Below, in pieces: positions 1 through 11,096 of a stretch of 64,000 nt of DNA. Within the stretch, counting starts at the first letter, position 1. The number at the start of each line of letters is the position of its first letter. A model generated the notes under the pieces. It was not told the origin of the DNA and searched no databases. It was given only the letters and a program-made list of their open reading frames with translations. The stretch spans positions 1 to 64,000 of the forward strand of contig MBPM02000197.1 in NCBI GenBank assembly GCA_001695595.3, written 5' to 3'. The DNA is from Plasmopara viticola (lineage: Eukaryota > Oomycota > Peronosporomycetes > Peronosporales > Peronosporaceae). The translations under genes were made by a program, and so were the position numbers.

Positions 1-2
1 TA

Positions 3-182
3 GAGATTCCAACATTCGTGGAAGGCGTGCCATCTGAGATGTTGAATCCAAGAGACGCGTGGACGGACAAGGGTGCGTTCAGCGATATAGCTCACAATTT
101 GGCCGCCTCGTTTAAACAAAACTACAGGCAGTTTATTCTGCTAGGCAAGGACCTATCATGTTACGGCCCGGTGATGTGTTAG
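3..182 (+). CDS. PCK1: 3' end of ATP-type PEP carboxykinase gene (partial)
   Basis: The reading frame enters from outside the window and runs about 59 codons to a TAG at 180-182. It contains a proline-rich GVPSEMLNPRDAW stretch followed by a helix of the form LAASFKQNYRQF. This fits the extreme C-terminus of ATP-dependent phosphoenolpyruvate carboxykinase, the gluconeogenic enzyme converting oxaloacetate to PEP in the cytosol. A second copy of the same tail, with a stop codon in the NPRDA region, lies at about 37.17 kb, downstream of a longer PEPCK relic. The last residues (LGKDLSCYGPVMC) are less diagnostic. Whether the upstream gene is intact cannot be seen, and it could be a pseudogene tail like its paralog. 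Confidence 0.6.
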   Translation, partial: EIPTFVEGVPSEMLNPRDAWTDKGAFSDIAHNLAASFKQNYRQFILLGKDLSCYGPVMC

Positions 183-189
183 TTGCATG

Positions 190-712
190 CATAAATTTTA
201 ATATGAAGAAATTGATATCAAGATTGGTACCTTTTCGTCTTGCGTTGCCGGTATCCTTCCTGAGTACAAGACAGGCAGATTCCCTTTGACGAAGTGTGGC
301 AAGGATAGTACGAAGGGGTGCGTCGGCTTTGGTCATCGTAGAAATGATGGTCTCTTTCTCCGGGTTTAGCGTCCGCTTAATCGCATAGGTATGCGGGGTC
401 AGTGGCGGCCTCATGTCAAGAATGCTCGCCACACATCAACTTCATGTCCTATAAGTATTTACCAGATTGCTGTTCCAAAATGGCCAGCCATTGACAGCTT
501 GTTTTTAAAGTAGATGTGTTCCGTATGCCATTACCCTTTTTCTTGTAACAATTACTGTGAACACATCCGAGTCAAACCTTGCTTAATTCACCTGTTTTGC
601 TCATTTTGGTCCGACCGAGTCTCACAGCAACGCCGTTTACTTTGGCAAAAGCCTTATCAGAGCTTTCCGCCTCTTCAAAAGTAGGAAAATTGGCGATTTC
701 GAGGTTCGACAT
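190..712 (-). pseudogene. FAR1/WRKY-GCM1-like DNA-binding N-terminus of a MULE transposase (fragment)
   Basis: Read on the minus strand from an ATG at 712-710, the frame begins MSNLEIANFPTFEEAES, continues through an AVRLGRTK...TGEL segment and a cysteine-containing CVHSNCYKKK segment, and later has NPEKETIISTMTKA and RTILATLRQ. This layout (EEA helix, basic strand, Cys pair, then a PR-IL-LR segment) is that of the FAR1-type zinc-finger N-terminus of Mutator-like transposases. An in-frame stop follows GELSKV and the catalytic DDE part is absent, so this is a relic. It sits antisense and directly adjacent to the PEPCK tail, an arrangement repeated at 37.3-37.9 kb. Confidence 0.5.
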
Positions 713-917
713 AGTGGTTACGTGGTAAAGCAACGCCAAATAATCTGAGGAATTGGTCTGGCAGGAATATTTGCCGGCGCTTTCAAAATTGAGATAAAGC
801 GGTGGCTAAAGATTGTAATTTGATTGGTCAGCATAAAGAGGGGGTGTATCTGAAGCTCCCAAATTTACTTTTACATAGCAGCCTCAGCATCTAATATTTG
901 GAAGACTTCAGCTTCAA

Positions 918-1244
918 GCTTGGAAAAGGTTGGGGTGACGCCCTCCTTCCAAGCGCGGGGGCTAAATGCTCGCGCGCTTCGGGCAGGTGCTCTCGGGCAT
1001 CTGCAGGTCTCTAACGAGTCTCACCCTCGACGCGACGGTCTCCAGCACCGGGCGCCACCTGGGCTCTTACCAAGCCAGAGATAAACAAACTAATGGAAGA
1101 CCCTCAAGTCCTCGGTGCTGACTGCACTGCCCGCCGAACGAGACTCGACGTATGCGGACACCACTCTATGCCGTGGACTAGCCAGACTGAGCCTAGCACG
1201 TGCATAACTTGGCAACGCGATAACGTAATACATTACATTACATT
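918..1244 (+). mobile_element. Short internally deleted LINE derivative with 13-bp TSD
   Basis: The 327-bp element begins gcttggaaaaggttgggg and ends in an acattacatt-type tail. It is flanked by a 13-bp direct repeat, acttcagcttcaa, at 905-917 and 1245-1257. Its 5' part matches the leader of the 1.14-kb copies at 16-18.6 kb. That leader is then joined to a short piece encoding the WALTKSEL region and to the 3' end, so nearly all of the endonuclease and RT is missing. The paralogous block at about 38.08 kb has no insertion, so this copy arrived after the block duplicated. Confidence 0.8.
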
Positions 1245-1815
1245 ACTTCAGCTTCAAAAAATATGATTGTGTAATATGAGAAATGTAGAGGCAGGTAAAA
1301 CAAGCTCGCTAAATGTTAGTGCTTATCAAATGTCACCGCAATAATTGATTCGAGAATCATGCGTTAGTCCTGGGCGGGGTATCCTGTCTCGTCTAAATAG
1401 AAAGCTCTCGTCAAGAAAAATAGCCTTCTTGAGAGAGGCAGACGGTTCTATTTGGTCAATTTATCGACGACTAGATGTCTGTATGATCCTAAGCCTGGTT
1501 AGCAACGCCGGTTCCAGGTCCTGAGTCGGTGGTTGTAACGGGGCTCGTCTCCGTCGGAGACTTCTCTGTGGGTTGTCGTGTTGGCACAGATGGAGTCTAG
1601 TCCCTTTTTCTAGCTTGTCTGGTGTTCTTCTTTCTCGCGTCGCTAAAGCTCGTAGTTGCTGCTGGCCGGTCGACCAAAACTCGAGCAGGCTACCTTCGAC
1701 GGTTATCGCTTCCTGTTTGAAGACGACTCTGTTCCGTTGTAATCAAAGGCTGGTAATGCAGATACTGCATAGAATCCACCACATCCTCTCCCATTCCTTC
1801 CCGTACTTCCTTTTC

Positions 1816-3410
1816 TCATCCGGATGATCTTTGCTCAGTTTGGCCTTGATGACCCGCGACAATTCTGGTGCTTTCCTGCTGGCACACGCTTGCTGGAATC
1901 TGTCCATTTGATGAAGTTTTCATTGCTCGCCAGTCCAATGACACACTGCTTTCTGTCAACATGCTTGAGCGCATGGGCAGTTCCAAAATATGTGCTCGAG
2001 CGTCCCCTTTTGTCCGTGACAGCACTGTAGTTTGCGATAGCTGTCGTTCAGCCGCCGGCCTTCGTGATACAGATTGAGCTGCTGTAGTACTATTCGATAG
2101 CTGACCCGAACATGATACGCTGTGAGCTCATTGTTGTGAGCCCAAATCTGCTTGGGTGTTTGGGTCATTGCTGCTGCTTGCCAGGTACTCGTTCGCACCA
2201 CTTCCCGCAGCCGGGCGACTGTGGTGTCCATTTTGATACCTTCTCCTCAATATCTTGGGAACCTGCTTCTTGATCACTGCTAACACATGACGGTTTGCCG
2301 TCAAATCCGGGACAGTCCATGGAAAACCATGAAGTGTCGGGTGTGCCATGAAAACGATGTTTCCATCTCGCTCATGCCGTCGTAGTTTATGAATTTCCTT
2401 CATCGTGCTTGAGTCTGCCTTGATCGTGCTGCTGATGGTCCAGTAAACCCCGTTGGGTTGCTGTTCTAGCTCGAACTCCGAGATTCTTTGTCCTGTCTGA
2501 CTGATTCCCCGGATGCTGCCCCCTGCAAGGATCACCCACTTGTACTTATCTCGAAGTTGTGGTTGATGCCGCATGGTCGCCTCGGTCCCGGCTCGCAGTG
2601 TATCTCCTACTGCCAAAGGAGGGCTTCTGCTGAGGATGGCTGTATATCATCTGCGCCGTTTTGGTTGATGATGACCAATGTCCGTCGAGTATGGTATGTG
2701 CATCGTATACGATAGATCGCTCTTTCTTGTGATATGAAGCTCCTCCAGCGTACAGCTCACGATTTTATCGTATTTCCTGCTCGTTAGCATTGCTCCGGTC
2801 TCATCTATAATGGCTGGGTTATCGTTCCGGTGATAGGCGGGCCAAAACGTCTCTTCTTCTGGTGTTCTCATTCCTTTCGTACAACGTGCCATTTCCCGTC
2901 CTTTGTCCAGCTCGCCGCTGATGCTGCTATTTGTTTCAGCCGTTGTCGCCGCTGCAGGATGGTTGCTACTTCTTCTTCCTCCGGCACTAGCCAGCTACCG
3001 ACGAGCTGTTGCAGGGTATTACCCGGTGCCTTCGTCCTGCCGCCTTGGTTGTGGCTGCTTTTGTGTCGTGGTGAGACTCCACTCGTCCATGGATGGGTTG
3101 CTCCACGAAAGGCCCAAGCTCTCCATGCTGCGTAGTAGGTTTCGTGCCGTTGTACTAGCCACTGAATGGCATGCTTCGCTCGTTGAGTTTTGCACGCAAT
3201 CTCGAAGGATGCTAGGCCGACACCTCCTGCCTGCTTCGGTGTGAACAGAAGCCCCGGATTCGTTTTGTGTCGGCTCGTAGCTATACTCGTTGAAGTCTGC
3301 CAGAAAACTTTTTTGGATGTTGCGTAACTGCTTGGCTGCCAAAGATACGTCCTTTCTATCGCCCTAGACATGCCCAGATGAAATAGAGCCCTAACGAAGT
3401 GTATACTCAT
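1816..3410 (-). pseudogene. LINE post-RT region with C-terminal Cys/His finger
   Basis: Downstream of the RT the minus strand encodes GGVGLASFEIACKTQRAKHAIQ, the usual Gly-rich post-RT motif. It later encodes a segment ending KLQCCHGQKGTLEHIFWNCPCAQAC at about 2.0 kb. That last part fits the zf-RVT type finger that closes many LINE ORF2 proteins (Cys pair, EHIFW, Cys). At least three frameshifts (about 2.88, 2.63 and 2.2 kb) separate the pieces. From 1815 down to 1431 I see only the presumed 3' UTR. Confidence 0.55.
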
Positions 3411-3668
3411 TCTGTTGGAGCTCTGAGACGTTGTGCGGCCAAAAATACGTCCTATGTATCGCTCTAGACATGCACAGATGATATAGAGTCATAACGAAGT
3501 GTATAAACATTCTGCCGGAGCTGCCCACTGCGGCATCTCGAAGGCAGCCACTGTAAACAGAATTGACGGCAACAGGATGACGTTGAGGAGGACAACCCGA
3601 TTCTCGACGGTGTTTGAAAGTTGCGCCGCTGTTGCCAGTCTGTTTTACACTGTGCGAATGCGGACAGC

Positions 3669-4831
3669 CTAGTTCGGATCCGTGAGCGGTCCGGTGCCTA
3701 CCTGATAGTTAAGGTATTGCACAGTTTTCCCACCTAGTAAATCTGGTATTCCGTGAAATTCCTTCATCTCCACCGCTGTGTTGAGAAAGATGGCCTTGCT
3801 CTTTGTCGGTTGCACTTGGAGGCCTGATAGTTCTCCAAATCGTTGCACCAGTGCCATTACTCGGGGTAGTTGACGCGCTTCTTGGAGGAAGACGGTCGAA
3901 TCATCAACGAACGCCGAAAACTTGTGCGTCTTTCCTTTAGTTCCTTGCACATGGATCCCTTCTGTATGGTCGTCCTGCTGAATTGCTAACGCAAGCACCT
4001 CAGCTGCGAGAATAAAAATCAGAGGGGCTAATGAGCAGCCTTGACAGATGCCTGATACCACCTCCTGCGGTTCTGAAAGTTGCCCGTTGACTAGAAGTCG
4101 CGACGTGATTCCATCATGCAGCTTCCTCAGCATCCGCACAAACATCGGCGAAAATTCAAAACGAAGGAGTACGAGAAACAAAAATTCTCGCGCGACCGTA
4201 TTATAAGCCTTTTAGAAATCCAGCAGCAAGATTACTCTTCTTGATGCTGCTGCAAGCTCTGGTTCTGCCTTTGCTGTGGCAAGGATAGCGAGCATCATCA
4301 TCACGGTTTTCATCGTTTGGCGTCCGTGGACGAACCCTTGTTGCGATGACCCGATAGCTTTGCCCATGACTCGCAGAGCTCGGGCGGCCATTACTTTGGT
4401 AACTATTTTGTACGCGGTTTGGAGTAGCGAGATCGGACGATAGTCCATCGCATCATCCAAATCGTCGTTCTTCTTGAGGGGAAGAATGAGAGCCTCCAGA
4501 AAGGATTGGGGTGGCCCACCTCCCTTGAGTAACTCGTTGCTGATAGACGTGAGTGCTGGCACGAAGATGGACTGTGTGTCCTTGAAGAAATCATTGTTAA
4601 GACCATCTGCGCCCGCTGCTTTGTGCCGATTAAGGGCTGAAAATCATCCATGACCTCTTGCTCCACTACTGGATTCATGAGAAGGTTGTTGTCCGTTGGT
4701 GAAAGCTTCCGGTCAGCAGGTATCTGCACGAACTTATCAAATTCACGCTCGAGGTCAGCATCCGGAACTTTGCTGTTAATTGCACCCAGTATCGGAGACC
4801 ATTCACTTGCAAATTTGGTCGCCAGGGTCAT
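3669..4831 (-). pseudogene. LINE reverse transcriptase domain (frameshifted)
   Basis: Two overlapping minus-strand frames give the RT blocks in order: [31 protein letters not shown] (palm aspartate block, ending at a stop near 4212), then [28 protein letters not shown] (catalytic FVDD) and a [12 protein letters not shown] segment. These are blocks 2a to 6 of non-LTR RTs. The frame shifts at about 4.55 kb, and a stop lies at about 4.21 kb, just after LLLDF. The protein would copy the element RNA at the nicked target. Confidence 0.8.
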
Positions 4832-5340
4832 AACACGCTGGAATCCTGCACCATGAATGTGCCGGACATTTGCAATAGTTTGATCACGCTCCCAATTTGA
4901 CGCCCGCTAAAAAAACCACCGAAGGCGGTCTGTTGTCCGTTCTAGTCGTTGGCCGAGATGGAAAATATGTTCAGCTTTTCGGTCTTCCATGGTGACCTCG
5001 AGCAGAACTTTTCTCGTGAGTAATTGTACTCGACTCTGGACGTTTAATTTGTGCTTAAACGCCTTCCGCTCTTCTTTTCTAGCTCGATGAGCCGGCCAAT
5101 GCACGTTCCGCAATTCTGGACCGTGCTATCCCATGTTTGAACAGTCTCCTGTCGCCCAATGCCTTCCTTTACAAGGGCGTCCAGCAGCGCCTCTTGCACA
5201 CGCTCTGGTTGAGATGATCGGATGGGGTATACAATCCCGCGTTTCCTCGCATTGATTCTTTCTTGAGGCTGATTTCCCGCTAAATGCATCACTACTCGTT
5301 GGTGATCCGATGGTGTGGAGGGTTTGAGGACGGATAACCA

Positions 5341-6180
5341 CTACACTCTAGCCGTCCACAAATTCGGTACATGAAGTCGGTCTAATCTGCTTGCTGTCTC
5401 CGGCCCCCAAAACGTGAAGTACTCTGTATTTTCCAGTTGGTCTGCTCCATCTTCCGTTTGCCCCGCAAGGGTGCAGGCGTCTTCCAGGTGAAGCTGACGA
5501 CGTAGGTCTGGTAGAGCCACGCTTTCAGCACGACCAGTCCGCTTGCCTCCGAGCCTATCTAACACTGGACTGAGGACGCAATTTCAACTGCCTGCCAGGA
5601 TCGTCTCCCGATCTTCCCATGGCCATAATTGTAGTTGCCCATAGAATAGCTTTCGTTCTTGGTGGCTATTCGGAGCGTAGACATTGACAAGAATTTGTTC
5701 TTGTAGCTTGATTGCGATGACCATCCGCGTCCACCGATCTTGAATCCATAATGATACCTGGTCCGCTATGCTGGGATGTAAAAGGATAGCTACACCTCCC
5801 GCTTTGGTGTTGCCGATGCTCCAATACGACAACTGATTGCTGTCTTTGTGGTACAGCTGGCCCTATAGACGTCTCCAATCTTTCTGTAAATTCTCTGCTT
5901 CTCCTACTGTGCTGACATGCGTTTCCTGATTCATCCACACGGGAGGAGCTTCATGGCGGGGTGTTCTCCTCCAGGCTTCCATCCAGCGCAATCTGTTCTC
6001 TTTCACAAAACCACGGACGTTCTGAGTCTCCAATCTCCACTGATTGTTGGATCGTGCCCGTCTGCGCCTCTTCTTTTCCACTGGCTTACGATCTTGCATG
6101 TATACATGACGTCCATAGACGTCATCTGTCGCTCCATTATTCATACTCATTGGGGCTACAGCTGTGAGCTCTGGGCTGGC
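5341..6180 (-). pseudogene. LINE apurinic-like endonuclease domain (broken)
   Basis: Minus-strand pieces show RLETQNVRGF (start of the EEP fold), WMNQETHV (the metal-binding Glu motif), NTKAGGVAILLHP, and VNVYAPNSHQERKLFYGQL. A NCVLSPVLDRLGG segment follows, and then ASRLDRLHVP. This order is typical of the endonuclease that nicks target DNA for target-primed reverse transcription. Where GDFN is expected near 5.58 kb the frame reads G-S-stop-N, so the Asp is lost and a stop interrupts it. Frameshifts occur near 5.84 and 5.57 kb. The domain is inactive. Confidence 0.65.
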
Positions 6181-6319
6181 TTTAATACTCCTGTTCCCAA
6201 TCCCTTCCGCCTCGCTCCACAGCGTCAGAGAAGAAGCGGGCAACTTCCCCCCAGTCTTCATTGCGGCGGGATTCCGAATAAGCTTCTCGGTATCCTGCAT
6301 TCATGTCGAGTGCGCGCAA

Positions 6320-7590
6320 GTGCCGTGTCAACTTGGAGATGCAGCTATTATCCTGCTCCTCTTCGCTTCCTGTGAGTACGCGAAGCTCCTCGTAGATGAC
6401 GGCGCACAGTAAATGTTGCGCTAGACGTAATTTGTTTTTAATGTCGCACAGCTTAAGGATGTGATCTTTTCCATAGTTCTTGCTCCGCATGCGTATCCAG
6501 TCGTCACTGTTGTCAATGTGAAGGGCTTAATGTTGCGGAAGCGGCCTCGTTAGTTCGGCCATCCACTCGTCAATCCATTTCCTGGTTAAGCTGTCGGTTG
6601 TCTGACTTCGGTAGGCTTCCAGATGGCCGTGCATACATTCGTATCTCCAGGCTGCTGTCCAGATCTCGAGTATCTGATCTCCCAACGAGTTTAGCACTTT
6701 TTCAGGGAATTCAAAAAGTTGACACATGAGGACTAGTTGGACAGGTTTTCGTTGTGCAGTGTATCGCCACTCCTGCACCGTACTCTTTATCAGCGGAAAT
6801 GATGCCGTTGCTGTTGTCGGCCACACTTCGCCTAACTTCTTCCAGCGTTCTACATAATTTGTAGAGCTGCACCACTCCTGGTTCGCCGTGCTTGCGCCCG
6901 ACATCAGCTCATCGGTCATCGATTCCACAGTCGACGATATTGCTCCGTCTTGGACTTCATGATACGGCGGATGCGTTCCGCTTCCATTGGAGTCAGGGTG
7001 TGCGGCCGTTAAGATGCTTTGGTCTTTGTCGTCTTGACACGGCTTGTCGTTACTTGAACGTGCATTAGCCCATGCGTGGAATTGGCGCTGGACAACCTGT
7101 GTGACGAATGGAAATCCTCGTCTATACCAGCGACCAAAGAGATGTGCAGATCGCATTCTTCCTGCTGAGCTTTAGCATCCCCTGCTTGCCATTGTCTCAT
7201 CGTTTCGTGCGGGATCTGATATTGTTGCATGAGGGCTGCTACTTCGTCGGAGGCCTCGGCAGACATGTTCAATACCCGCAATTGCTCTCTTTCGGGAAGT
7301 TAGAGTCGAGACGCGGCGTTGACCAGGAACGCTAACAGTTGAATGTATCGTGTTGGATCCGCCTGTTCTAAGAAGAGATGGATGTCACACTTGAGGTCGT
7401 GCGAGATCATCATTCCAGCGAGCTTGATTCGAAGCTCGGCGATGTTGCCGTCCCATTGCGAGTGACTCCATCCTTCCCGAGAGAGATCCCTGGCTTGGAC
7501 GTCCTCGCTTTGACCTGGTGCTTGAGCTTCACTTAGCGGCTTAATAGCTGCTGCATCAGCTGGCGTCGGCTGCTTTACAGCCTGCTCCCT
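6320..7590 (-). pseudogene. Unassigned LINE region between OTU and endonuclease
   Basis: Overlapping minus-strand frames (7773-7300, 7281-7009 and 7156-6527) carry helix-rich sequence with several Trp-containing segments such as QILEIWTAAWRYEC and LTRKWIDEWMAEL near 6.6 kb. I recognise no family. Its position inside the LINE, and frames that join after small shifts, suggest that it is part of the ORF2 polyprotein linker. No catalytic motif was seen. Confidence 0.35.
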
Positions 7591-8647
7591 TTTATGAATG
7601 AACGCCGAGTAATGGTCGCCCCAATGCCTGATGACTAGTGGCGACGTATTCCCTCGCTTCTTTGCTAGACGAATGAGAGCAGTGCATTTCCCTACTTGTA
7701 GCGGAATGTGCTGTCCGAATTCAACCGTCTCCTTTCCACGCTGAGTTGTGGTTTGTACATTGAACAACACCACTGCTTCTTTTGATCTGTATTGAATGCC
7801 AAGACAAAGATTTCACGCTGCAAAAAGTTGGCTGCCATTGCCAATAGCTCACTGCACCCCCAATTGTACCTTGGGATAACCGCCTCTCGGTCAGACGGTG
7901 AAGGGGCGTACTCCTCCAAGTACCACTTAAACTGCTTAGTAGATTCCTGTGGCTTCATGCCTTCCCAGCCACGCTGGACGTTGACGAGCGTTGTTGTGCG
8001 CACGTAGTGATTAAACTGCTCTTGTAAATGCAGTTGACCGGTCCTACATATTCCTTGCTTCAAGCTCCGAGTTATTGCTTCCAGACTGTCATTTTGAGAT
8101 GCCAAGTCATTGTTCACAAGAGCTTGAGCTAGCGCCAACGCCATACAATTACCTGTGGCTGAGGTTGTCACCTGACAAAGAGCTAGAGTGGTTTCTATCT
8201 CGGAAAAAAGTGTCTAGCTCTTCCCTAGAGTACCTTTCTGGTTGCTTCGGCTTGCCCAGTGGCTGCGCGGCCTTCTTAATCGCTGTTCTTAAAGCCCTTC
8301 GCTCCCGCACCTTTCGCCCCATCAGTTGAGACACTGTAAGGAGCTTCGGAGGTTTCACCTGCACGAGATGCAGCTTCGCTTTCTCCGCTGGAGTTATCTG
8401 TACTGGTGCTTTTTTCCTCCAGGTCGTTATCCGAAGGAATGTCAATGGGCCCAATACTTCGGAGTCGACTGTCAAAATGATTCTCAACCACTTCGTCATT
8501 GTCATCGTCATCACCTGCCAGCACGTCGAACCTGGACCGTTCGACTTGCGTCTTTTGCGGAAGAGCGGCTGCTTGAGCATAAAGCGTATTGCCCTTCGGC
8601 AGTGAAGTTGTTATCCACTTCTTTTTCGGTTCCGAATGCACTGGCAT
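7590..8647 (-). pseudogene. OTU-like cysteine protease domain of the LINE (broken)
   Basis: After an acidic low-complexity linker (DDDDNDEVVEN near 8.5 kb) the minus strand encodes TGNCMALALAQALVNND, with the candidate nucleophile Cys codon at 8147-8145. About 180 residues later comes IRHWGDHYSAF, with the candidate catalytic His at about 7614. Both fit the start and end motifs of the OTU fold (deubiquitinase-like cysteine proteases). The domain lies between ORF1 and the endonuclease. Frameshifts near 8.15 and 7.75 kb break it. OTU domains are known in some non-LTR elements; the role here (polyprotein processing or deubiquitination) is inference. Confidence 0.55.
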
Positions 8648-8653
8648 CTTTTG

Positions 8654-10535
8654 CTACGAGTGATCCTGGTGTGATGCTCCGGGTGACCCCGGGGCTGCTG
8701 TTTCTGGTTGCCGTTCAGAGGGTGAGGGCTTCTGCGCGGGTCGAGCTAGTGACATCGCTGCTTGGGCTGCTTTCTGCGCGTCCTGTTGCAGCTCTAGCCG
8801 TTTCTTCGTTACCTCGTTTACTTCATCTAGACTAGCAAAAGAATTCATTCTATCTTCCAGCTCAGCAACTTCTTTGTCGAGGGCCACCCGGCTTCCTGAT
8901 CCAAGAAGCTGAGTGTCAGTGTTATTGCATCTTACCATGGGATGGCCCAGGTTTCCCCATCTTAGACATTGCAGTTTTGTCTGATATGAGGGTGCTGCAG
9001 CACCAGCGTCCTGCCGTACCACATGATTCTCACCATACCCCGGAGAAAGTCAGGGCATTCGGTGGAGTGCACTGTAAGCCTCCGCTTCGTCGAAGCTCTA
9101 GACTCCGGACGACATAGATCCATGTCCTCCAAGTCAAACTTAATTGTACTTTGTCGCTGCAGGTACGCCGACAACAGGCTCAAATCCGTAAAGCGCGTAA
9201 CATTAAGTATGTCCACCTCGTATTTACGCTGCTGCGTCAACCTCGTTCCAGCTCTTCTGAGCTGACGAGCCCACACTGAGCCGGAGTCAGACTGGTGCGG
9301 GTTGGCGAGACGGTACACGATCCTGTTGAAGGGAACCGGCACATGCTGGAATTGCCTCGCTGTCGCCCGATCAAAAAAGAAAAAATGCACACTGCGTGTG
9401 ACATGGTTGTAGCTGATCGTTTTGACCAAGCTCAACATCTTACGCAGCTCCAGCGTGTTAGCACGTTACTCTTCAGCCGCGACGCGGACATCTTCTTGAA
9501 TCGTGCGCGTTTGTTGTCGACACGACCGGATCGTTGTCCGTCCACAAAACTGAAGCTGAATTTTACCTTCAACCTGGCTTTGGATGGTCCGGTGGAGCCG
9601 CAGCCGTTCTTGCGAGTCTAGCACACTCTTGAGAAATGCCGGAGCCCGTCGACACACTATAGTTCCTTCCACTAGGCCTCCAATGATTTTCCATTCATCC
9701 TTCGTGCCAGGTCGTAGTCCGTATCCCACTGTCGCAACAGCCGGCTGCGTACAGATTGCCCGAAGCGCCGCTATTTCAGTCTGTGAGTAGGCTGCCGGGT
9801 TGAACATGAAGTCTTGATAATACAAGACTTAGACTCCTATGCATGATCGTTTGAACGGCCAGGATGTGTTGTAGAGATCCTGCGTTGCTGCTTGAGCCTG
9901 GCGTTCCCATTCTTTGTACGATCCGCTCCCCACTACACAGAGCTCCTTAAACAACTTGCACAAGAGCAGTTTTTCATCTCCTTTTAACTTTTGGTAGCGC
10001 TGCTTCCCACTGGGTATCATGTCCCTATCTATCGAGACTTTGTCATGCGCAATGCAATACAAATCTCCAATCGTTATTTTCCAGGATAAGCGTGGTAGCT
10101 CTTCCGGAAAGCATTTCATCTCGGCCACTACCGCGTCAAACATTTCGTATTGGTCGTGTCAGCTCGAGCCACTCCGGGAGCCGGCTTTGCGGTGGCGTCT
10201 CTCATCTGCGTCGCCGCTCTATGCTGCTTTGTTCCGTTTTACGCGTTCGGTTGATCCACTGACGACTTAGTCTCAATCTTAACATTTGCATCTGCTGTTG
10301 GGCTGTCAACGACTGAAGCTTTAGATTGTTCGAGCCCTGGTCCTTCCATATCGTCGTCTAGTCCTTCCGACATATGTTGGGCCTCGCCAGCGAACGAATC
10401 TTGGCTCGAGCCGTCGTCACTATTCCCACCGCTTTCTGCTGTTGTCGGGGCACCTCCTGTCTCGGTTGCCAGGTCTGGCGGTTGTGACGCGGGATCCGGT
10501 GGCTTCACCTTGCCCGAGTCCTTCGGAGCCCTCAT
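8654..10535 (-). pseudogene. LINE ORF1 (gag-like, zinc knuckle), frameshifted
   Basis: The likely start is the ATG at 10535-10533 (MRAPKDSGKVKPPDPA), because the second copy at 59179 begins at the same residue. An acidic, proline-rich N-terminus is followed by a helical segment (EMKCFPEELPRLSWKITIGDLY), a region around 9438-9000 with alternating hydrophobics, and a knuckle-like CLRWGNLGHPMVRC near 8980-8940. In that knuckle the second cysteine of the usual CCHC pattern reads Trp. A long Ala/Glu-rich helix follows. The protein would bind the element RNA. Several frameshifts (near 10.2, 9.83, 9.45 and 9.0 kb) mean that no single protein is encoded now. Confidence 0.65.
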
Positions 10536-10698
10536 AGTGCTCAAAGGTCGGGGGAAGGGGGAAGGACGCTGTACGCTAACCAAGTATTCACTGGGTGGAA
10601 ACTGTGTACTCGAAATCTTTCGAACGCCGACAGCTGGTACAGGGCTACCGGGGCTTTGCTCGGTGCGCTACTTATTCGAAAGTGAAAATCGCTTTCTT

Positions 10699-11095
10699 GT
10701 CGACGCTGCAAAAAAATGGACGCAGGGGTCTAGCTCTACCCCTTCCACATCGCGCGCTGGTGTGGCTATAAAGAGTCTTGCCCAAGACGTTCACGAGGCT
10801 TACACACATTATTTTACCAGCCATGATTGGCTTGTTGATAGACTTTAACCAAACTTTTATAAGACAGGTTGCTCTACAGCCGTATTGCAGGGGCAAGTCA
10901 AGGTATATATATTGTATACCATATTAACTGTGATCACCCATAGTACTTGGGTTTGCTCAATAGCAACTTCGCAAATTCGGGATTACATCAGACTACAAAT
11001 GAGTGTCTGTGGCGTCATGTTGAAACTACACCACAACAGTCTTTCTAGAATCATGCTACTTTGATCCATTTTTTACAGATACAAAAACACATTAG
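10699..11095. repeat. Repeat block shared with 38.27-38.68 kb and 58.65-59.01 kb
   Basis: The block begins gtcgacgctgcaaaaa just outside the LINE target site and contains aagacaggttgctctac and the attacatcagactacaaatg stretch. It continues into the end of the DNAJC11 relic. The 38-kb copy is contiguous across the LINE target site and the 58-kb copy is inverted. No confident coding potential is seen. Confidence 0.7.
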
Positions 11096-11096
11096 A

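Larger units (their letters stand above)
1431..10686 (-). mobile_element. Full-length but decayed OTU-containing LINE (non-LTR retrotransposon)
   Basis: A 9.26-kb minus-strand element. From 5' to 3' it carries a gag-like ORF1, an OTU-type cysteine protease region, an apurinic-type endonuclease, a reverse transcriptase and a C-terminal Cys/His finger. All are broken by many frameshifts and stops. Imperfect target-site copies flank it (aatagccttctt at 1419-1430, aatcgctttctt at 10687-10698; 10 of 12 match). The uninterrupted site is present at 38255-38266 in the paralogous block. A 5' fragment of a second copy lies at 59.03-59.69 kb. No poly(A) tail is obvious at the 3' end. Confidence 0.8.
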
